In this document: positions 10,035 through 19,427 of the stretch, one piece after another | Layout: each line of letters starts with the position of its first letter | Position numbering within the stretch: the first letter of the stretch is position 1 | NCBI GenBank assembly: GCA_029212465.1 | Contig: JARGNV010000002.1 | Location: forward strand, 68,530-116,418 | Direction: 5' to 3' | Length of the DNA: 47,889 bases | Source: Legionellaceae bacterium | GTDB lineage: Bacteria > Pseudomonadota > Gammaproteobacteria > Legionellales > Legionellaceae | Notes under the pieces: model-generated | What the model was told of the DNA's origin: nothing | Seen by the model: only the letters and a program-made list of their open reading frames with translations | Databases searched by the model: none | Position numbers and translations under genes: made by a program

Positions 10035-10761
10035 TTTCTTCCTCAATCATTTGGCGCGAAGTTTTGCCATAACGTCGTTCACGCAAAGCAAACCACGTCA
10101 ATGCTTTCTCAAATTCGTCCGGGGTAAATTCAGGCCACGCGACATCTGTAAAGTACAACTCACTATAAGCCAACTGCCACAAAAAGAAATTACTAATCCG
10201 TTGCTCACCGCTCGTTCGAATCAGCATATCAGGTTCAGGCAAACCACATGTAACAAGTGCATCAGTCATGACCTTTTCGCTGATATCTTCAGGCAAAAGC
10301 GCACCCGACTGAACGCGGTGTGCGAGATCACGCATAGCACCTAGCAAGTCCCAACGCCCACTGTAGTTAAACATAATATTTAAGTTCAGTGTTGTGTTAT
10401 CTTTTGTAAGTGACTCACTGGTTTGAATCAGTGTTTGCAACACATCATCGAGTGCCTCCCGCTCGCCCAAAAATCTAAGCCGCACACCTTCTTGATATAA
10501 TTCCTCAAGTTCACGCTCAAGAAATTCAAACAGCAAATCCATAAGGCAACCAACTTCTGCTGCAGGGCGTGCCCAGTTTTCTTGACCAAACGCAAACAAG
10601 CTCAATGTTGAAATATGTTTTGCAGAACAAGCTTTCACAATCCCTCGAACGGCCTCAGCACCAGCACGATGCCCTTCAAAACGTGGAAGCCCTTGCGCTT
10701 CAGCCCAGCGTCCATTGCCATCCATGATTATCGCAACATGCTGTGGTATTTTTTGCTTCAA
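10027..10761 (-). CDS. uppS: undecaprenyl diphosphate synthase
   Basis: UppS (IspU) builds the C55 isoprenoid carrier used for peptidoglycan and O-antigen assembly. The 244-residue protein shows the catalytic/phosphate-binding motif IIMDGNGRWAEAQG near the N-terminus, FNYSGRW, and the C-terminal RTSGEQRISNFFLWQLAYSE region. The start codon appears to be TTG: a stop codon lies in frame immediately upstream, and no ATG precedes the conserved motif. A GGAT about eight bases upstream may be the ribosome binding site. It is the first gene of the minus-strand envelope operon and is divergent from gpmI. Confidence 0.95.
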   Translation of the reverse strand: MKQKIPQHVAIIMDGNGRWAEAQGLPRFEGHRAGAEAVRGIVKACSAKHISTLSLFAFGQENWARPAAEVGCLMDLLFEFLERELEELYQEGVRLRFLGEREALDDVLQTLIQTSESLTKDNTTLNLNIMFNYSGRWDLLGAMRDLAHRVQSGALLPEDISEKVMTDALVTCGLPEPDMLIRTSGEQRISNFFLWQLAYSELYFTDVAWPEFTPDEFEKALTWFALRERRYGKTSRQMIEEENA

Positions 10762-10807
10762 GATACTTCATCCGTTGAAAAAAATGGCCTATAGTCTAAC
10801 CTCTTTA

Positions 10808-10823
10808 TCTTAAAAGTTTAAGA
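10808..10823 (+). promoter_or_regulatory. inverted repeat over the gpmI translation initiation region
   Basis: TCTTAAA (10808-10814) and TTTAAGA (10817-10823) form a perfect 7-base inverted repeat with a two-base spacer. It ends six bases before the gpmI start codon and overlaps the only Shine-Dalgarno-like bases (AAGAG). It could be an operator or a small RNA hairpin that hides the ribosome binding site. Confidence 0.4.
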
Positions 10824-10829
10824 GCTAAA

Positions 10830-12377
10830 ATGTTAAACACCCCCCCTTTGGTTTTTATGATCCTTGATGGCTTTGGTTATTCTGCACATTCAGCACATAA
10901 TGCCATCAAACAAGCCCATACACCTCAATGGGATGACTGGTGGCAACATAAACCGCACACATTAATCGAAGCATCAGGAGAACAAGTTGGTTTGCCTGAG
11001 ACACAAATGGGCAATTCAGAAGTCGGACACATGCATATCGGTGCAGGCCGTGTCATTTTTCAGGACTTCACGCGCATTAATGATGCGATTCAAACCGGTA
11101 CTTTCAATACAAACCCAGTTTTCACTCGAGCCATCGACCACCTAAAGCAAACAAAGAAAACACTCCATATTTTGGGGTTATTATCACCTGGTGGCGTTCA
11201 CAGCCATGAAGACCACTTATTTGCTTTTTTAAACCTATGCAAGCAACGTCAGTTTGACCACATTGCGCTACACCTATTCCTTGACGGTCGTGACACTCCA
11301 CCACAAAGTGCGCTTAAAAGCATCGAACGCCTTGAAAAAGTTATTGAAAAATCACCAAAAATCACTATTCGTTCTATTTCTGGCCGCTACTATGCACTCG
11401 ACCGAGACAAACGATGGGATCGCATCGAGTCAGTGTATAAGTGCTTAACCAAAGGGCTTGCTGCATCGCATTTTCAAACGCCTACGAAAGCTATTCAGCA
11501 CTATTATCAAGATGGTATCTTTGATGAATTCATGCCACCGACTCGCATCGGAGATGCAAAACCCATGGAAGCAGGCGATGCCATTTTCTTCTTTAATTTT
11601 CGCGCCGATAGAGCACGGCAATTAACAGAAGCACTCACGGCAAAAAACTTCACGGGCTTCCCCCGAAACACCCACCCTCACTTAAGCCACTTTGTCAGTA
11701 TGACGCGCTATGCCAGTAACTTGGATACCACACCTGCATTTCCACCTTTTAACCTAACAGACACACTCGGAGAAGTACTATCTCGCCATCACTTGCGACA
11801 GTTGCGTGTTGCTGAAACTGAAAAATATGCCCACGTCACTTTCTTTTTAAATGGTGGCACAGAAGCAACTTTCGATGGAGAAGATAGAGTCCTTGTGCCC
11901 TCTCCTCGGGTCGCAACCTATAACCTAAAACCCGAAATGAGCGCACCAGGGGTTACACAAGCAATACTCGATGCCATTCACAACCAAACACATGATGTCA
12001 TTATTTGTAATTATGCCAATGCCGATATGGTAGGCCATACGGGTGACTTTAAAGCTACTTGTGATGCGATTGAGCACCTTGACTATGCTATGCATGCAAT
12101 TGGAAAAGCGCTTCAGTCGGTTCATGGTCAATTACTCATTACAGCAGACCATGGCAATGCTGAATCAATGTTTAATGAAAAAACTGAGCAGCCTCATACA
12201 GCCCACACCACTAATCCCGTCCCACTGCTTTATGTTGGCAATAAACGTTGGCACTTCAAGCAAGATATACAAGGTTCACTCATTGATATTGCCCCAACTT
12301 TACTGACCCTGCTCGACATAACACCACCAAAAATAATGAGTGGTCAATCACTTTTAGTCTGTGGTTCAGCGCCATGA
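10830..12377 (+). CDS. gpmI: 2,3-bisphosphoglycerate-independent phosphoglycerate mutase
   Basis: GpmI interconverts 3- and 2-phosphoglycerate in glycolysis and gluconeogenesis using two manganese ions. The 515-residue length is typical. The N-terminal metal site reads VFMILDGFGYS. The phosphoserine nucleophile region reads QMGNSEVGHMHIGAGR. The C-terminal metal ligands lie in NADMVGHTGD and TADHGNAE. It is followed by envC with a four-base ATGA overlap, an arrangement common in gammaproteobacteria. Confidence 0.97.
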   Translation: MLNTPPLVFMILDGFGYSAHSAHNAIKQAHTPQWDDWWQHKPHTLIEASGEQVGLPETQMGNSEVGHMHIGAGRVIFQDFTRINDAIQTGTFNTNPVFTRAIDHLKQTKKTLHILGLLSPGGVHSHEDHLFAFLNLCKQRQFDHIALHLFLDGRDTPPQSALKSIERLEKVIEKSPKITIRSISGRYYALDRDKRWDRIESVYKCLTKGLAASHFQTPTKAIQHYYQDGIFDEFMPPTRIGDAKPMEAGDAIFFFNFRADRARQLTEALTAKNFTGFPRNTHPHLSHFVSMTRYASNLDTTPAFPPFNLTDTLGEVLSRHHLRQLRVAETEKYAHVTFFLNGGTEATFDGEDRVLVPSPRVATYNLKPEMSAPGVTQAILDAIHNQTHDVIICNYANADMVGHTGDFKATCDAIEHLDYAMHAIGKALQSVHGQLLITADHGNAESMFNEKTEQPHTAHTTNPVPLLYVGNKRWHFKQDIQGSLIDIAPTLLTLLDITPPKIMSGQSLLVCGSAP

Positions 12378-13465
12378 GTACCGCTTTAGTCTGTTGTGTT
12401 TTATTGCTCGCACTGTCAAGCAATGGGTATGCTTCATCTACAAAAACACAGCTGAATCAACTCGAAGAGCGTATGACGAGCATCAAAAAACAGCTATCTC
12501 GAGATGAAGGATCCCGAGAAATGCTTTATAAGAAGCTCGCACAAACCGAAAAAAAAATGGGAAAAGACTTGCATGCGCTGCATCAGTTGGCCCCCAAAAC
12601 CGCACAAAAGAAAGCAGAGATTGAGTCCCTAACAGAAAACATCGAGGCGCTCAATCAGCAACTCAAAACACAAGAAAAAGTGCTCGCACAGCACGTCCGT
12701 GCAAGACACAAACTAGGTGCCATTCATCCATGGCAATGGCTCGTTCACCAAGAGACACCACACACACTGTCACGCCTCTTTGTGTTTTATCATTACCTGT
12801 TTCAGGCTGATCAACACATCATCGAGCAGGTACGTGAAACCAGCATACGTCTTTCAAAGCAACAAGCAATGCTTTCCCTTGAGCAAAAAGAGCTACATGC
12901 ACTCGAGACAAAACTCACACTTCGGCAAAAGCGTTTGAACATAATGAAACAAAAACAACAACGCTTAATCAACACGCTCGATGGACAAATTCAAACAAAA
13001 CATGAACAGCTCAAAACCTTTCGTGAAGACAAAGCACGCCTACAGTCTCTTCTTAAAAAACTCAGCATACACCCTCAAAAGTCACGCTTTTCCGCTAAAC
13101 TAAACCTCGAAGGTAAGCGTTTAGATAACCCCATTCATCACCCTTCCCCCAAAACAAAACCGTTAAACCAAGGCTTAGTGTTTCTTGCTAATGAGGGTAC
13201 ACCTGTTACCTCGGTTCTGCCGGGGAAAGTGATTTTCAGTGATTGGCTCAAGGGATACGGGCTACTTTTAATTATTGATCATGGTAATGGCATCATGAGC
13301 CTATATGCGCATAATGCCTCACTCTTCAAAACGATTGGAGCATCTGTTAAACAAGGCGAACAAATTGCAACAGTCGGACATACCGGTGGACTCCGCGAAA
13401 ACGGTCTATACTTCGAAGTAAGAAGACGAGGAAGGGCCGTCCCTCCTCGTGAATGGATATCTTGA
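12374..13465 (+). CDS. envC: murein hydrolase activator EnvC-like protein
   Basis: EnvC-type proteins activate periplasmic amidases (AmiA/AmiB) during septum splitting, under control of FtsEX. The 363-residue protein has a signal peptide (about 1-21). A long coiled coil follows (about 22-235, rich in Q/E/K, with LEERMTSIKKQL and LEQKELHALETKL), and then a LytM/M23 fold (about 265-360). The LytM domain has lost the zinc-ligand HxH: the strand reads LYFEVRRRG, as in E. coli EnvC. It is therefore expected to be a non-catalytic activator. It overlaps gpmI and precedes the ctpA-type protease gene. Confidence 0.9.
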   Translation: MSTALVCCVLLLALSSNGYASSTKTQLNQLEERMTSIKKQLSRDEGSREMLYKKLAQTEKKMGKDLHALHQLAPKTAQKKAEIESLTENIEALNQQLKTQEKVLAQHVRARHKLGAIHPWQWLVHQETPHTLSRLFVFYHYLFQADQHIIEQVRETSIRLSKQQAMLSLEQKELHALETKLTLRQKRLNIMKQKQQRLINTLDGQIQTKHEQLKTFREDKARLQSLLKKLSIHPQKSRFSAKLNLEGKRLDNPIHHPSPKTKPLNQGLVFLANEGTPVTSVLPGKVIFSDWLKGYGLLLIIDHGNGIMSLYAHNASLFKTIGASVKQGEQIATVGHTGGLRENGLYFEVRRRGRAVPPREWIS

Positions 13466-13481
13466 TGCAATGGCATCGAGC

Positions 13482-13487
13482 AAGGAG
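13482..13487 (+). promoter_or_regulatory. ribosome binding site that sets the ctpA start
   Basis: AAGGAG lies six bases before the ATG at 13494. This favours that codon over the ATG at 13449, which lies inside the envC coding region and would put 15 residues before the signal peptide. Confidence 0.75.
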
Positions 13488-13493
13488 AACACT

Positions 13494-14837
13494 ATGCACT
13501 ACAATCTGATGTCCCGCTTCAAATGCACGCTACTTCTTGTCACAACATTGTCATTCCCTCTTTCGATTTATGCCTTACCCACGCCACTGCCTCCTAAAAA
13601 AGCGGAGCCTTCTGGTATCCCCATGGAAGATGTGCAACGATTTTCAAACGCCATTGCACAAATTAAACAGTACTATGTGAATCCTGTTAGCGATAAAGAA
13701 TTATTTGATAATGCAATTCGTGGCATGCTTGCAGGCCTTGACCCACACTCTAATTATCTTAACGAGGAAGAATTTAGCGAATTACAAACCGTTACTAGCG
13801 GCGAGTTTGGTGGCCTTGGTATTGAAGTGACCATGGAAGATGGCCTTATTAAAGTCATTACGCCACTCATTGATGCACCTGCGATTAAAGCGGGTATTAA
13901 ATCGGGAGACTACATTGTTAAAGTCGACACTCATGCAGTGCAAGGCATTGATTTAAGACAAGCCGTTGGCTTAATGCGTGGTAAAATTGGTGAGCCGGTT
14001 ACACTAACGGTGTTACGAAAAGGTGAAAAAAAACCACTCGTCTTTAAGTTAGTGCGTGAAAATATTCAAATTAAAAGTGTTGATAATAAGTTGCTAGACA
14101 ACAAATACGGCTATATTCGTCTTGCTCAATTTCAAGCACTTACCTCTAAAGACATGCTCAATAGCATTGATGAGCTCAAACGTGAATCTAAAGGTGAATT
14201 AAAAGGCCTTATTCTTGACTTAAGGAATAACCCAGGTGGGCTACTCGACTCGGCCATTCAAGTTGCAGATGCCTTCATCGATAAAAAACCAGATGGAAAA
14301 GAAGAGCTTATTGTTTATACAGAAGGTCGTTTACCCGGCTCGCGCTTTACCGCCGTTGCAAATGCAGGCGATGTACTTGGAAATGCCCCTATGGTCGTTA
14401 TTATTAATGGTGGCTCTGCAAGTGCTTCTGAGATTGTTGCAGGTGCACTCAAAGACCATAAACGCGCAGTTATTGTGGGTAAACCAAGCTTTGGTAAGGG
14501 GTCTGTTCAATCTGTTTTACCCCTCGATAGTAAAAGTGGTATCAAACTCACAACCGCTCTTTACTACACACCATCAGGGGTATCGATTCAAGCAGAGGGC
14601 ATTAAGCCTGACATTACCATTGAAGAAATTGCGGTACCTAAAAAACAAAAAGAAAATCCACTGGCAGACTTTAGTGAAGCAGACTTACACGGTCACCTAA
14701 AAAATGGGACCAAAGAAGTGGTTATTAAAAGCCCTAACAAAAAATCTAAAGTGGATGAAAAAGCCTTGTTGTATGATGATTATCAGCTGTATGCAGCACT
14801 GACCATTTTAAAAAGCTTAGCGATCACAAAGCACTAA
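13494..14837 (+). CDS. ctpA: carboxyl-terminal processing protease (S41 family)
   Basis: A periplasmic serine protease of the CtpA/Prc family, 447 residues from the chosen start. It has a signal peptide (MSRFKCTLLLVTTLSFPLSIYA is the hydrophobic part, split here by MHYNL) and a PDZ domain (GLIKVITPLIDAPAIKAGIK region). The S41 catalytic domain carries the nucleophilic serine in NGGSASASEIVAG and the lysine base in KPSFGKGSVQ. Such enzymes trim or degrade envelope proteins and peptidoglycan hydrolases. The gpmI-envC-ctpA order is shared by many gammaproteobacteria and suggests a joint role in cell-wall remodelling. Confidence 0.93.
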   Translation: MHYNLMSRFKCTLLLVTTLSFPLSIYALPTPLPPKKAEPSGIPMEDVQRFSNAIAQIKQYYVNPVSDKELFDNAIRGMLAGLDPHSNYLNEEEFSELQTVTSGEFGGLGIEVTMEDGLIKVITPLIDAPAIKAGIKSGDYIVKVDTHAVQGIDLRQAVGLMRGKIGEPVTLTVLRKGEKKPLVFKLVRENIQIKSVDNKLLDNKYGYIRLAQFQALTSKDMLNSIDELKRESKGELKGLILDLRNNPGGLLDSAIQVADAFIDKKPDGKEELIVYTEGRLPGSRFTAVANAGDVLGNAPMVVIINGGSASASEIVAGALKDHKRAVIVGKPSFGKGSVQSVLPLDSKSGIKLTTALYYTPSGVSIQAEGIKPDITIEEIAVPKKQKENPLADFSEADLHGHLKNGTKEVVIKSPNKKSKVDEKALLYDDYQLYAALTILKSLAITKH

Positions 14838-14863
14838 GCAGGTTCAGTGCCTAGATTTAAAAG

Positions 14864-14878
14864 TTTGTACTTGTACAA
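14864..14878 (+). promoter_or_regulatory. palindrome upstream of the tail-anchored protein gene
   Basis: TTGTAC and GTACAA flank a two-base spacer, forming a perfect 14-base inverted repeat about 65 bases before the start codon at 14941. The size and place fit an operator for a dimeric regulator; which regulator is unknown. Confidence 0.35.
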
Positions 14879-14940
14879 TACAAAAAAAGAAGATATTGTG
14901 CGGCATATTTTAAAAATTGAAGTAACCTTGCTCCACTCAT

Positions 14941-15636
14941 ATGCCGCAATCATCGAACACGCAATACCCCCATGACAAACCAGATACCATCACTGTTATT
15001 CAAGAGCAACGCTTTGAAGTACTCAGACCTTATATACAACATTTATGCGAGCACCCTGAAGAACCCGATGCTTGCGCCCATACATTTATTCAACTCATGG
15101 CAAATTCCAATATTCCAGGTGATATTCTGTGTCAACTGCTTGAGCACTTCAAGCTCACCAAAACGTCTATTCAATGCCTTGCTCACGCCCCACAGCTGAA
15201 GAAAAAGGTCTATGCATACCTTGAGGGCCTAGACGCAACATCGACACACCTCACGCTACTCAAAAAATGTACCGATAAAACAACCGTGATTGGACAGTTT
15301 TTTCATGAAAAAACAAATAAAGTCGATTTCTGGACAAAAGAGCCAAAAACACTCCAAAAAATTCAAGCATTGATAACCAAGATGGAAGTAACGCTTGAAG
15401 CGTCTAAAGCAGATACACAAGCACTTACTTTACTCGTACAAACACTATCACCTGACTCAGAACCTCGAGACACAACACCACCCAACATACCGTCACATGA
15501 AACAGTACGACCTGCAGCAAAAGCAAGTTTTTCACGCAGCCTTTTATACCTCATTGCTTTCATAATAATTCCTGTCACCTACCTTCTGCTGTCTCAAACA
15601 GAGGAAGAAGCCGTGACAGACCAACTAACTCCCTAA
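14941..15636 (+). CDS. hypothetical tail-anchored protein upstream of icmH-icmF
   Basis: I do not recognise this 231-residue protein. Residues 1-165 are mostly helical, with several Cys and His residues; a Pro/Ser/Thr-rich linker (about 171-190) follows. One hydrophobic helix (about 200-217, LLYLIAFIIIPVTYLLL) lies near the C-terminus, then a short tail (SQTEEEAVTDQLTP). The topology is that of a tail-anchored membrane protein. The glutamate cluster close to the C-terminus is similar to the E-block of many Dot/Icm substrates, but the membrane helix makes this ambiguous. It lies 86 bases upstream of icmH on the same strand. No clear ribosome binding site precedes the ATG. Confidence 0.6.
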   Translation: MPQSSNTQYPHDKPDTITVIQEQRFEVLRPYIQHLCEHPEEPDACAHTFIQLMANSNIPGDILCQLLEHFKLTKTSIQCLAHAPQLKKKVYAYLEGLDATSTHLTLLKKCTDKTTVIGQFFHEKTNKVDFWTKEPKTLQKIQALITKMEVTLEASKADTQALTLLVQTLSPDSEPRDTTPPNIPSHETVRPAAKASFSRSLLYLIAFIIIPVTYLLLSQTEEEAVTDQLTP

Positions 15637-15680
15637 ATTTAAAACCATCTTCAAAAAATCTCCCCTTCTCATTTAATATT

Positions 15681-15696
15681 AGATAACGTATTATCT
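15681..15696 (+). promoter_or_regulatory. inverted repeat upstream of icmH
   Basis: AGATAA (15681-15686) and TTATCT (15691-15696) flank a 4-base spacer 26 bases before the icmH start codon. A TTTAATATT sequence just upstream resembles one half of the Legionella PmrA box, but a second half at the right spacing is not evident. It is a candidate operator for the icmH-icmF unit. Confidence 0.35.
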
Positions 15697-15722
15697 TCTG
15701 AGTACATTATTTAGGGGAAGAC

Positions 15723-16511
15723 ATGTCGACCAGTCCCTGTTCAACGTCTCTCATCACCCAGTTCAAAAAAACAGGGGCGCTTAAAACGCAACCAGGATAT
15801 TATCGCTCTAAATTATTCAGCACCCCGACCACTTCCAATGCTTTTTTAACTGCAGCAGGCCCTTTGTTTTCTTTGCTTGAACGTCTTGGTACAAGCCACA
15901 CGCTTCCGCCCATTGAAGTTGTGTGGGATAACCTTGACCATGAGTTGAAGGCTTTTCAAAGTCGCCTATTAAGTTTGGAGTGCGCAGAAGAGCTCTCTGC
16001 TATCGCTCAATACCTCATTCACGCAACTGTCGACGAGTTACTTGGTAAAAACTATTTACGTGTCTTTGAAAAGCCGGCTGAATTTTCAGCCTTTACGCCT
16101 CCATCACAAGATAATACAGGGCCTGAAAAACGCTTCTTTGAATTGGTTGATTACATCAAAGCACGCCCCAATCAATATCTAGATTTGGTTGAACTCGCAT
16201 ATTATTGCCTGATTTCAGGGTTTGAAGGTGAGCATCATGTGAGTACAACAGGTCGACAAACCCTTGATAACCTGATTGAAGCACTACATGAACTGATTCA
16301 AACCAACCGTGTAAAAAAACCAGTACGTCTTTTTACACCTCCTAAACCGGCTGAGACAAACGTAAAAATTGATCATAAACCATGGATTAAAAGTACCTGT
16401 CTTGCATGTGGCGTACTGATTGGCGCGTACTTCTTTAGTCAGGCATTACTTGAGCACAAAGCAAAAACCATTTTAAATGAACGATTTCAACAGACACATG
16501 TAGGGCCTTAA
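15723..16511 (+). CDS. icmH: type IVB secretion system protein IcmH/DotU
   Basis: IcmH (DotU) and IcmF form an inner-membrane pair that stabilises the Dot/Icm secretion complex and helps its polar targeting. The 262-residue protein shows the DotU family core: FFELVDYIKARPNQYLDLVE followed by LAYYCLISGFEGEH. It has one membrane helix near the C-terminus (about residues 223-243) and a short periplasmic tail. It lacks the OmpA-like peptidoglycan-binding domain of many type VI TssL proteins. A purine-rich AGGGGAAG precedes the ATG. Its stop overlaps the icmF start (TAATG), so the two are translationally coupled. Confidence 0.9.
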   Translation: MSTSPCSTSLITQFKKTGALKTQPGYYRSKLFSTPTTSNAFLTAAGPLFSLLERLGTSHTLPPIEVVWDNLDHELKAFQSRLLSLECAEELSAIAQYLIHATVDELLGKNYLRVFEKPAEFSAFTPPSQDNTGPEKRFFELVDYIKARPNQYLDLVELAYYCLISGFEGEHHVSTTGRQTLDNLIEALHELIQTNRVKKPVRLFTPPKPAETNVKIDHKPWIKSTCLACGVLIGAYFFSQALLEHKAKTILNERFQQTHVGP

Positions 16512-19426
16512 TGGATACATCACTCGTTACGCTAACAGATGCACTCAAAAAAATAGTCTCCCCACTGAAAGCGAAAAGAAAAACCCTCTCTTTTCTTTTG
16601 CTCATTGGAAGAACGCGTCATGGAAAAACCGCCCTACTGCGTCAAAGTGCTTTCGAGCATACAACCATTGATGCGGATGATAGTATCGATATTTACTATA
16701 ACGATGCGGGCATTATCATCGAGCTCAATGAGTCGTGGCTGCATGAAAGTAATCGCTTACTTGAAGATACATTAAAGCAACTCAACCAAGTATTAAGAAT
16801 TAGCGGGTTACTACTTGCCATTGATATGAATGATTTGTTTGAAAAAGACCCCACTCAAATTGCAAAGAAAACCCTCGGTCACGCGCAACTCGCACAACGA
16901 TTTGGAAAAGCGCTTGGCTATTTAATTGATACAGCGTTTGTATTTACAAAGCTTGATAGCCTCGCAGGCTTCTGTGACTTTTTTCAGCAAGATAAACGAC
17001 TCGACCAAGGCATGCCGCTTGGTTTTTCGCTCGATTGGGGAAGAAAAGGCAATCAAGTTGCAAACAATTATCATGCACGTTTTAACCACTTACTTGAATC
17101 ATTAAATCAAGATGTACTCGCTAAAATTCACCCTGCACGCTCTAGCTTAAAGCGCATGCTCATTCGAGAATTTCCATTACAACTCGCAAGCTTTCACCTT
17201 GCAATCCAAACACTGATTCGGCAAATATCACCTCAAATGTGCAAGATATCGGCCATTTACTTTACCAGTGCAGAACAAGGCGGCATGAGCCAAGACCACC
17301 TTAATCAAAAAATTTGCCATGAATATGCACTCGCCTTACCCGACCAAGTGCCACAGGCCAGTAACTATCGTGCTTATTTTATTGATGGCGCACTCAGTGG
17401 TTTTCAAGCACAAACACAACGCGCCATGCCAAGGCCTGCCCTCTCACAAAAGCATGTGCTTCGCATCACAGCAACTATTGTTGGGCTCTCATTTGCGTTT
17501 ATCATACACCATCATGTTGCATCTTCTCGTGTACTAGATGATGTCACAAAAGAATTATTAGCCTACGATACCAAGCACCAAGGGGGGCCTCAAAAGGACC
17601 AAGCGCTCTACCACCTTAGCAAAGCATCTGACGCGCTTGAGCAAATCAAATTACATCAATTTTCATCCCCAACACTACAACATCTGCAAACCACTTTACA
17701 AACCACTTCAACCCAACAACTACAAGATAGCTTTCTGCCCAATACACTCAAGCTCGTTGAAGAAACGTTAAACGATCCAAAACAAACCCCTATGGCGCGC
17801 TATCGCGCCTTAAAAACTTATATTGCTCTCAGCCATCCTGACAAGCGTACCGATAACCATATCAGCGAATGGTTTGAAGCAACGTGGAAACAAGCATCGC
17901 CAACAGAAGACACAACAAACCATCATGCCCTGCTCGAAAAAACACTGCTTGCACCCGAAAAGCCCATTGCAATTAATCAGCAACTTGTACGTGATAACCG
18001 TAATTATCTCAATGCTTTGCCTGCAGGCTATTTGTATTACTCACTGCTAAAAGAAACCTTTCCGAAAGACGTGCAACCTATTCGATGGGGTGGGTTTATG
18101 GTGGGGAATCGTGAGGTCCCTATTTACTTCACTAAACAAGGCTATCAAACTTTAAGTGTCACCATCGCAGAGCACGCAGAACGTTTCCAAAAAGATAACT
18201 GGGTTCTAGAACGCCAAGACTTGAGCAAGCTTCCAGCATTGCTTGAGCAAGCCTATGCTTATGATTATCTGACCTGGTGGAAACAATTTATCAAACGCAC
18301 CAACCCAACGCATGTTCAAAACTATGCTGAAGCACGCGAGCGCTTGAGTGCGCTTGATAAATCAGATACGCTGCGCGAAATTACGCGCTTTATTCAAACC
18401 AATACGCGCCCTGATCTCGATCAAAAAAGCACGATTTTTAACCAAACCGTTGCCAGCCAGTTTACAGCGCTCAATCTTATCAGTGAGACAACACTGCGCG
18501 ACCTAGCTTTTGATGCGCGTGAAATGCAACAGTTTTTAAGCACACTTGCCGTTACACAAGACGAGGGGCGCACAGCCTTCACACTGGTTAAGGCACGCTT
18601 TCAGAATGCAGGACCACGTAACGCTTTATCATCTCTTTATCAGACCGCAAAACAACTCCCAGAGCCCATTGGTTTATGGAGCAAACAAATTGCGGATGAT
18701 ACGTGGTTTTTACTCATCACTGATGCAAGACACTTTATTAATATGCAATGGCGCCGCCAGGTGTTTCCTGAGTATCAACGCGCCGTACTCAACCGTTATC
18801 CGTTTGCAATTCAGTCAAAGCATGATGTTGCCATCAACGACTTTGATCGCTTTTTTGCAACAAATGGTATTTTAAATAGCTTTGTCAGTGACTACATTAA
18901 ACCATTTCTAGATACCTCAAAGCCCGAGTGGCCACTTAAAGAAGCAGATGGACACGTGCTGCCTATTTCAAGTGACACAGTGCAACAGCTCATTCGTGCC
19001 AATGTGATTACAGCGATGTTTTTTCCTGCGGGCCGCGAAAGCAGTCACATTCACTTTAGTTTGCAAAAAATGAACCTTGACCCAGTCATAGCTGAGCTTG
19101 AAATAGCTATGGGAGGTACACGGCTTCGTGATACACAATCGGAAGAATCAGTGGTTGATTTTGACTGGCCTGAATCAAATGCCGAGCTTATTTTACATTC
19201 GATTGAAGGCCAACAATACGCACTCAACGAAAAAGGTCCCTGGGCATTCTTTAAGCTTCTTGAAAAACTGAACGTACTCATGGATAAAAAAGACAGCCAA
19301 AGCCTGCATGTGTTATTCGAAATTAATGGCGACTCAGGCCGCTATCTATTGCGAACAGCCAATGGTTTAAACCCATTTACACCCGGTATTTTGGCAGACT
19401 TTAACCTACAAGATGCCATTGCTTAA
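16511..19426 (+). CDS. icmF: type IVB secretion system protein IcmF
   Basis: IcmF is the partner of IcmH in the Dot/Icm inner-membrane complex. The 971-residue length fits Legionella/Coxiella IcmF and is shorter than TssM of type VI systems. A P-loop GRTRHGKT lies at residues 33-40 and a G4-like TKLD at 146-149, so the cytoplasmic domain is a GTPase/ATPase-like fold. One membrane helix is seen at about 316-333. The remaining 640 residues form a periplasmic helical domain and a C-terminal beta-rich domain. The two N-terminal membrane helices typical of TssM are absent. The gene ends one base before the end of the convergent gene at 19428. Confidence 0.92.
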   Translation: MDTSLVTLTDALKKIVSPLKAKRKTLSFLLLIGRTRHGKTALLRQSAFEHTTIDADDSIDIYYNDAGIIIELNESWLHESNRLLEDTLKQLNQVLRISGLLLAIDMNDLFEKDPTQIAKKTLGHAQLAQRFGKALGYLIDTAFVFTKLDSLAGFCDFFQQDKRLDQGMPLGFSLDWGRKGNQVANNYHARFNHLLESLNQDVLAKIHPARSSLKRMLIREFPLQLASFHLAIQTLIRQISPQMCKISAIYFTSAEQGGMSQDHLNQKICHEYALALPDQVPQASNYRAYFIDGALSGFQAQTQRAMPRPALSQKHVLRITATIVGLSFAFIIHHHVASSRVLDDVTKELLAYDTKHQGGPQKDQALYHLSKASDALEQIKLHQFSSPTLQHLQTTLQTTSTQQLQDSFLPNTLKLVEETLNDPKQTPMARYRALKTYIALSHPDKRTDNHISEWFEATWKQASPTEDTTNHHALLEKTLLAPEKPIAINQQLVRDNRNYLNALPAGYLYYSLLKETFPKDVQPIRWGGFMVGNREVPIYFTKQGYQTLSVTIAEHAERFQKDNWVLERQDLSKLPALLEQAYAYDYLTWWKQFIKRTNPTHVQNYAEARERLSALDKSDTLREITRFIQTNTRPDLDQKSTIFNQTVASQFTALNLISETTLRDLAFDAREMQQFLSTLAVTQDEGRTAFTLVKARFQNAGPRNALSSLYQTAKQLPEPIGLWSKQIADDTWFLLITDARHFINMQWRRQVFPEYQRAVLNRYPFAIQSKHDVAINDFDRFFATNGILNSFVSDYIKPFLDTSKPEWPLKEADGHVLPISSDTVQQLIRANVITAMFFPAGRESSHIHFSLQKMNLDPVIAELEIAMGGTRLRDTQSEESVVDFDWPESNAELILHSIEGQQYALNEKGPWAFFKLLEKLNVLMDKKDSQSLHVLFEINGDSGRYLLRTANGLNPFTPGILADFNLQDAIA

Positions 19427-19427
19427 C

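Noticed and set aside
15723-19426. icmH-icmF as part of a type VI secretion system
   Set aside because: The DotU homologue lacks an OmpA-like domain, IcmF is about 970 residues with one membrane helix, and no other type VI gene (tssB, tssC, tssK, hcp, vgrG) is nearby.
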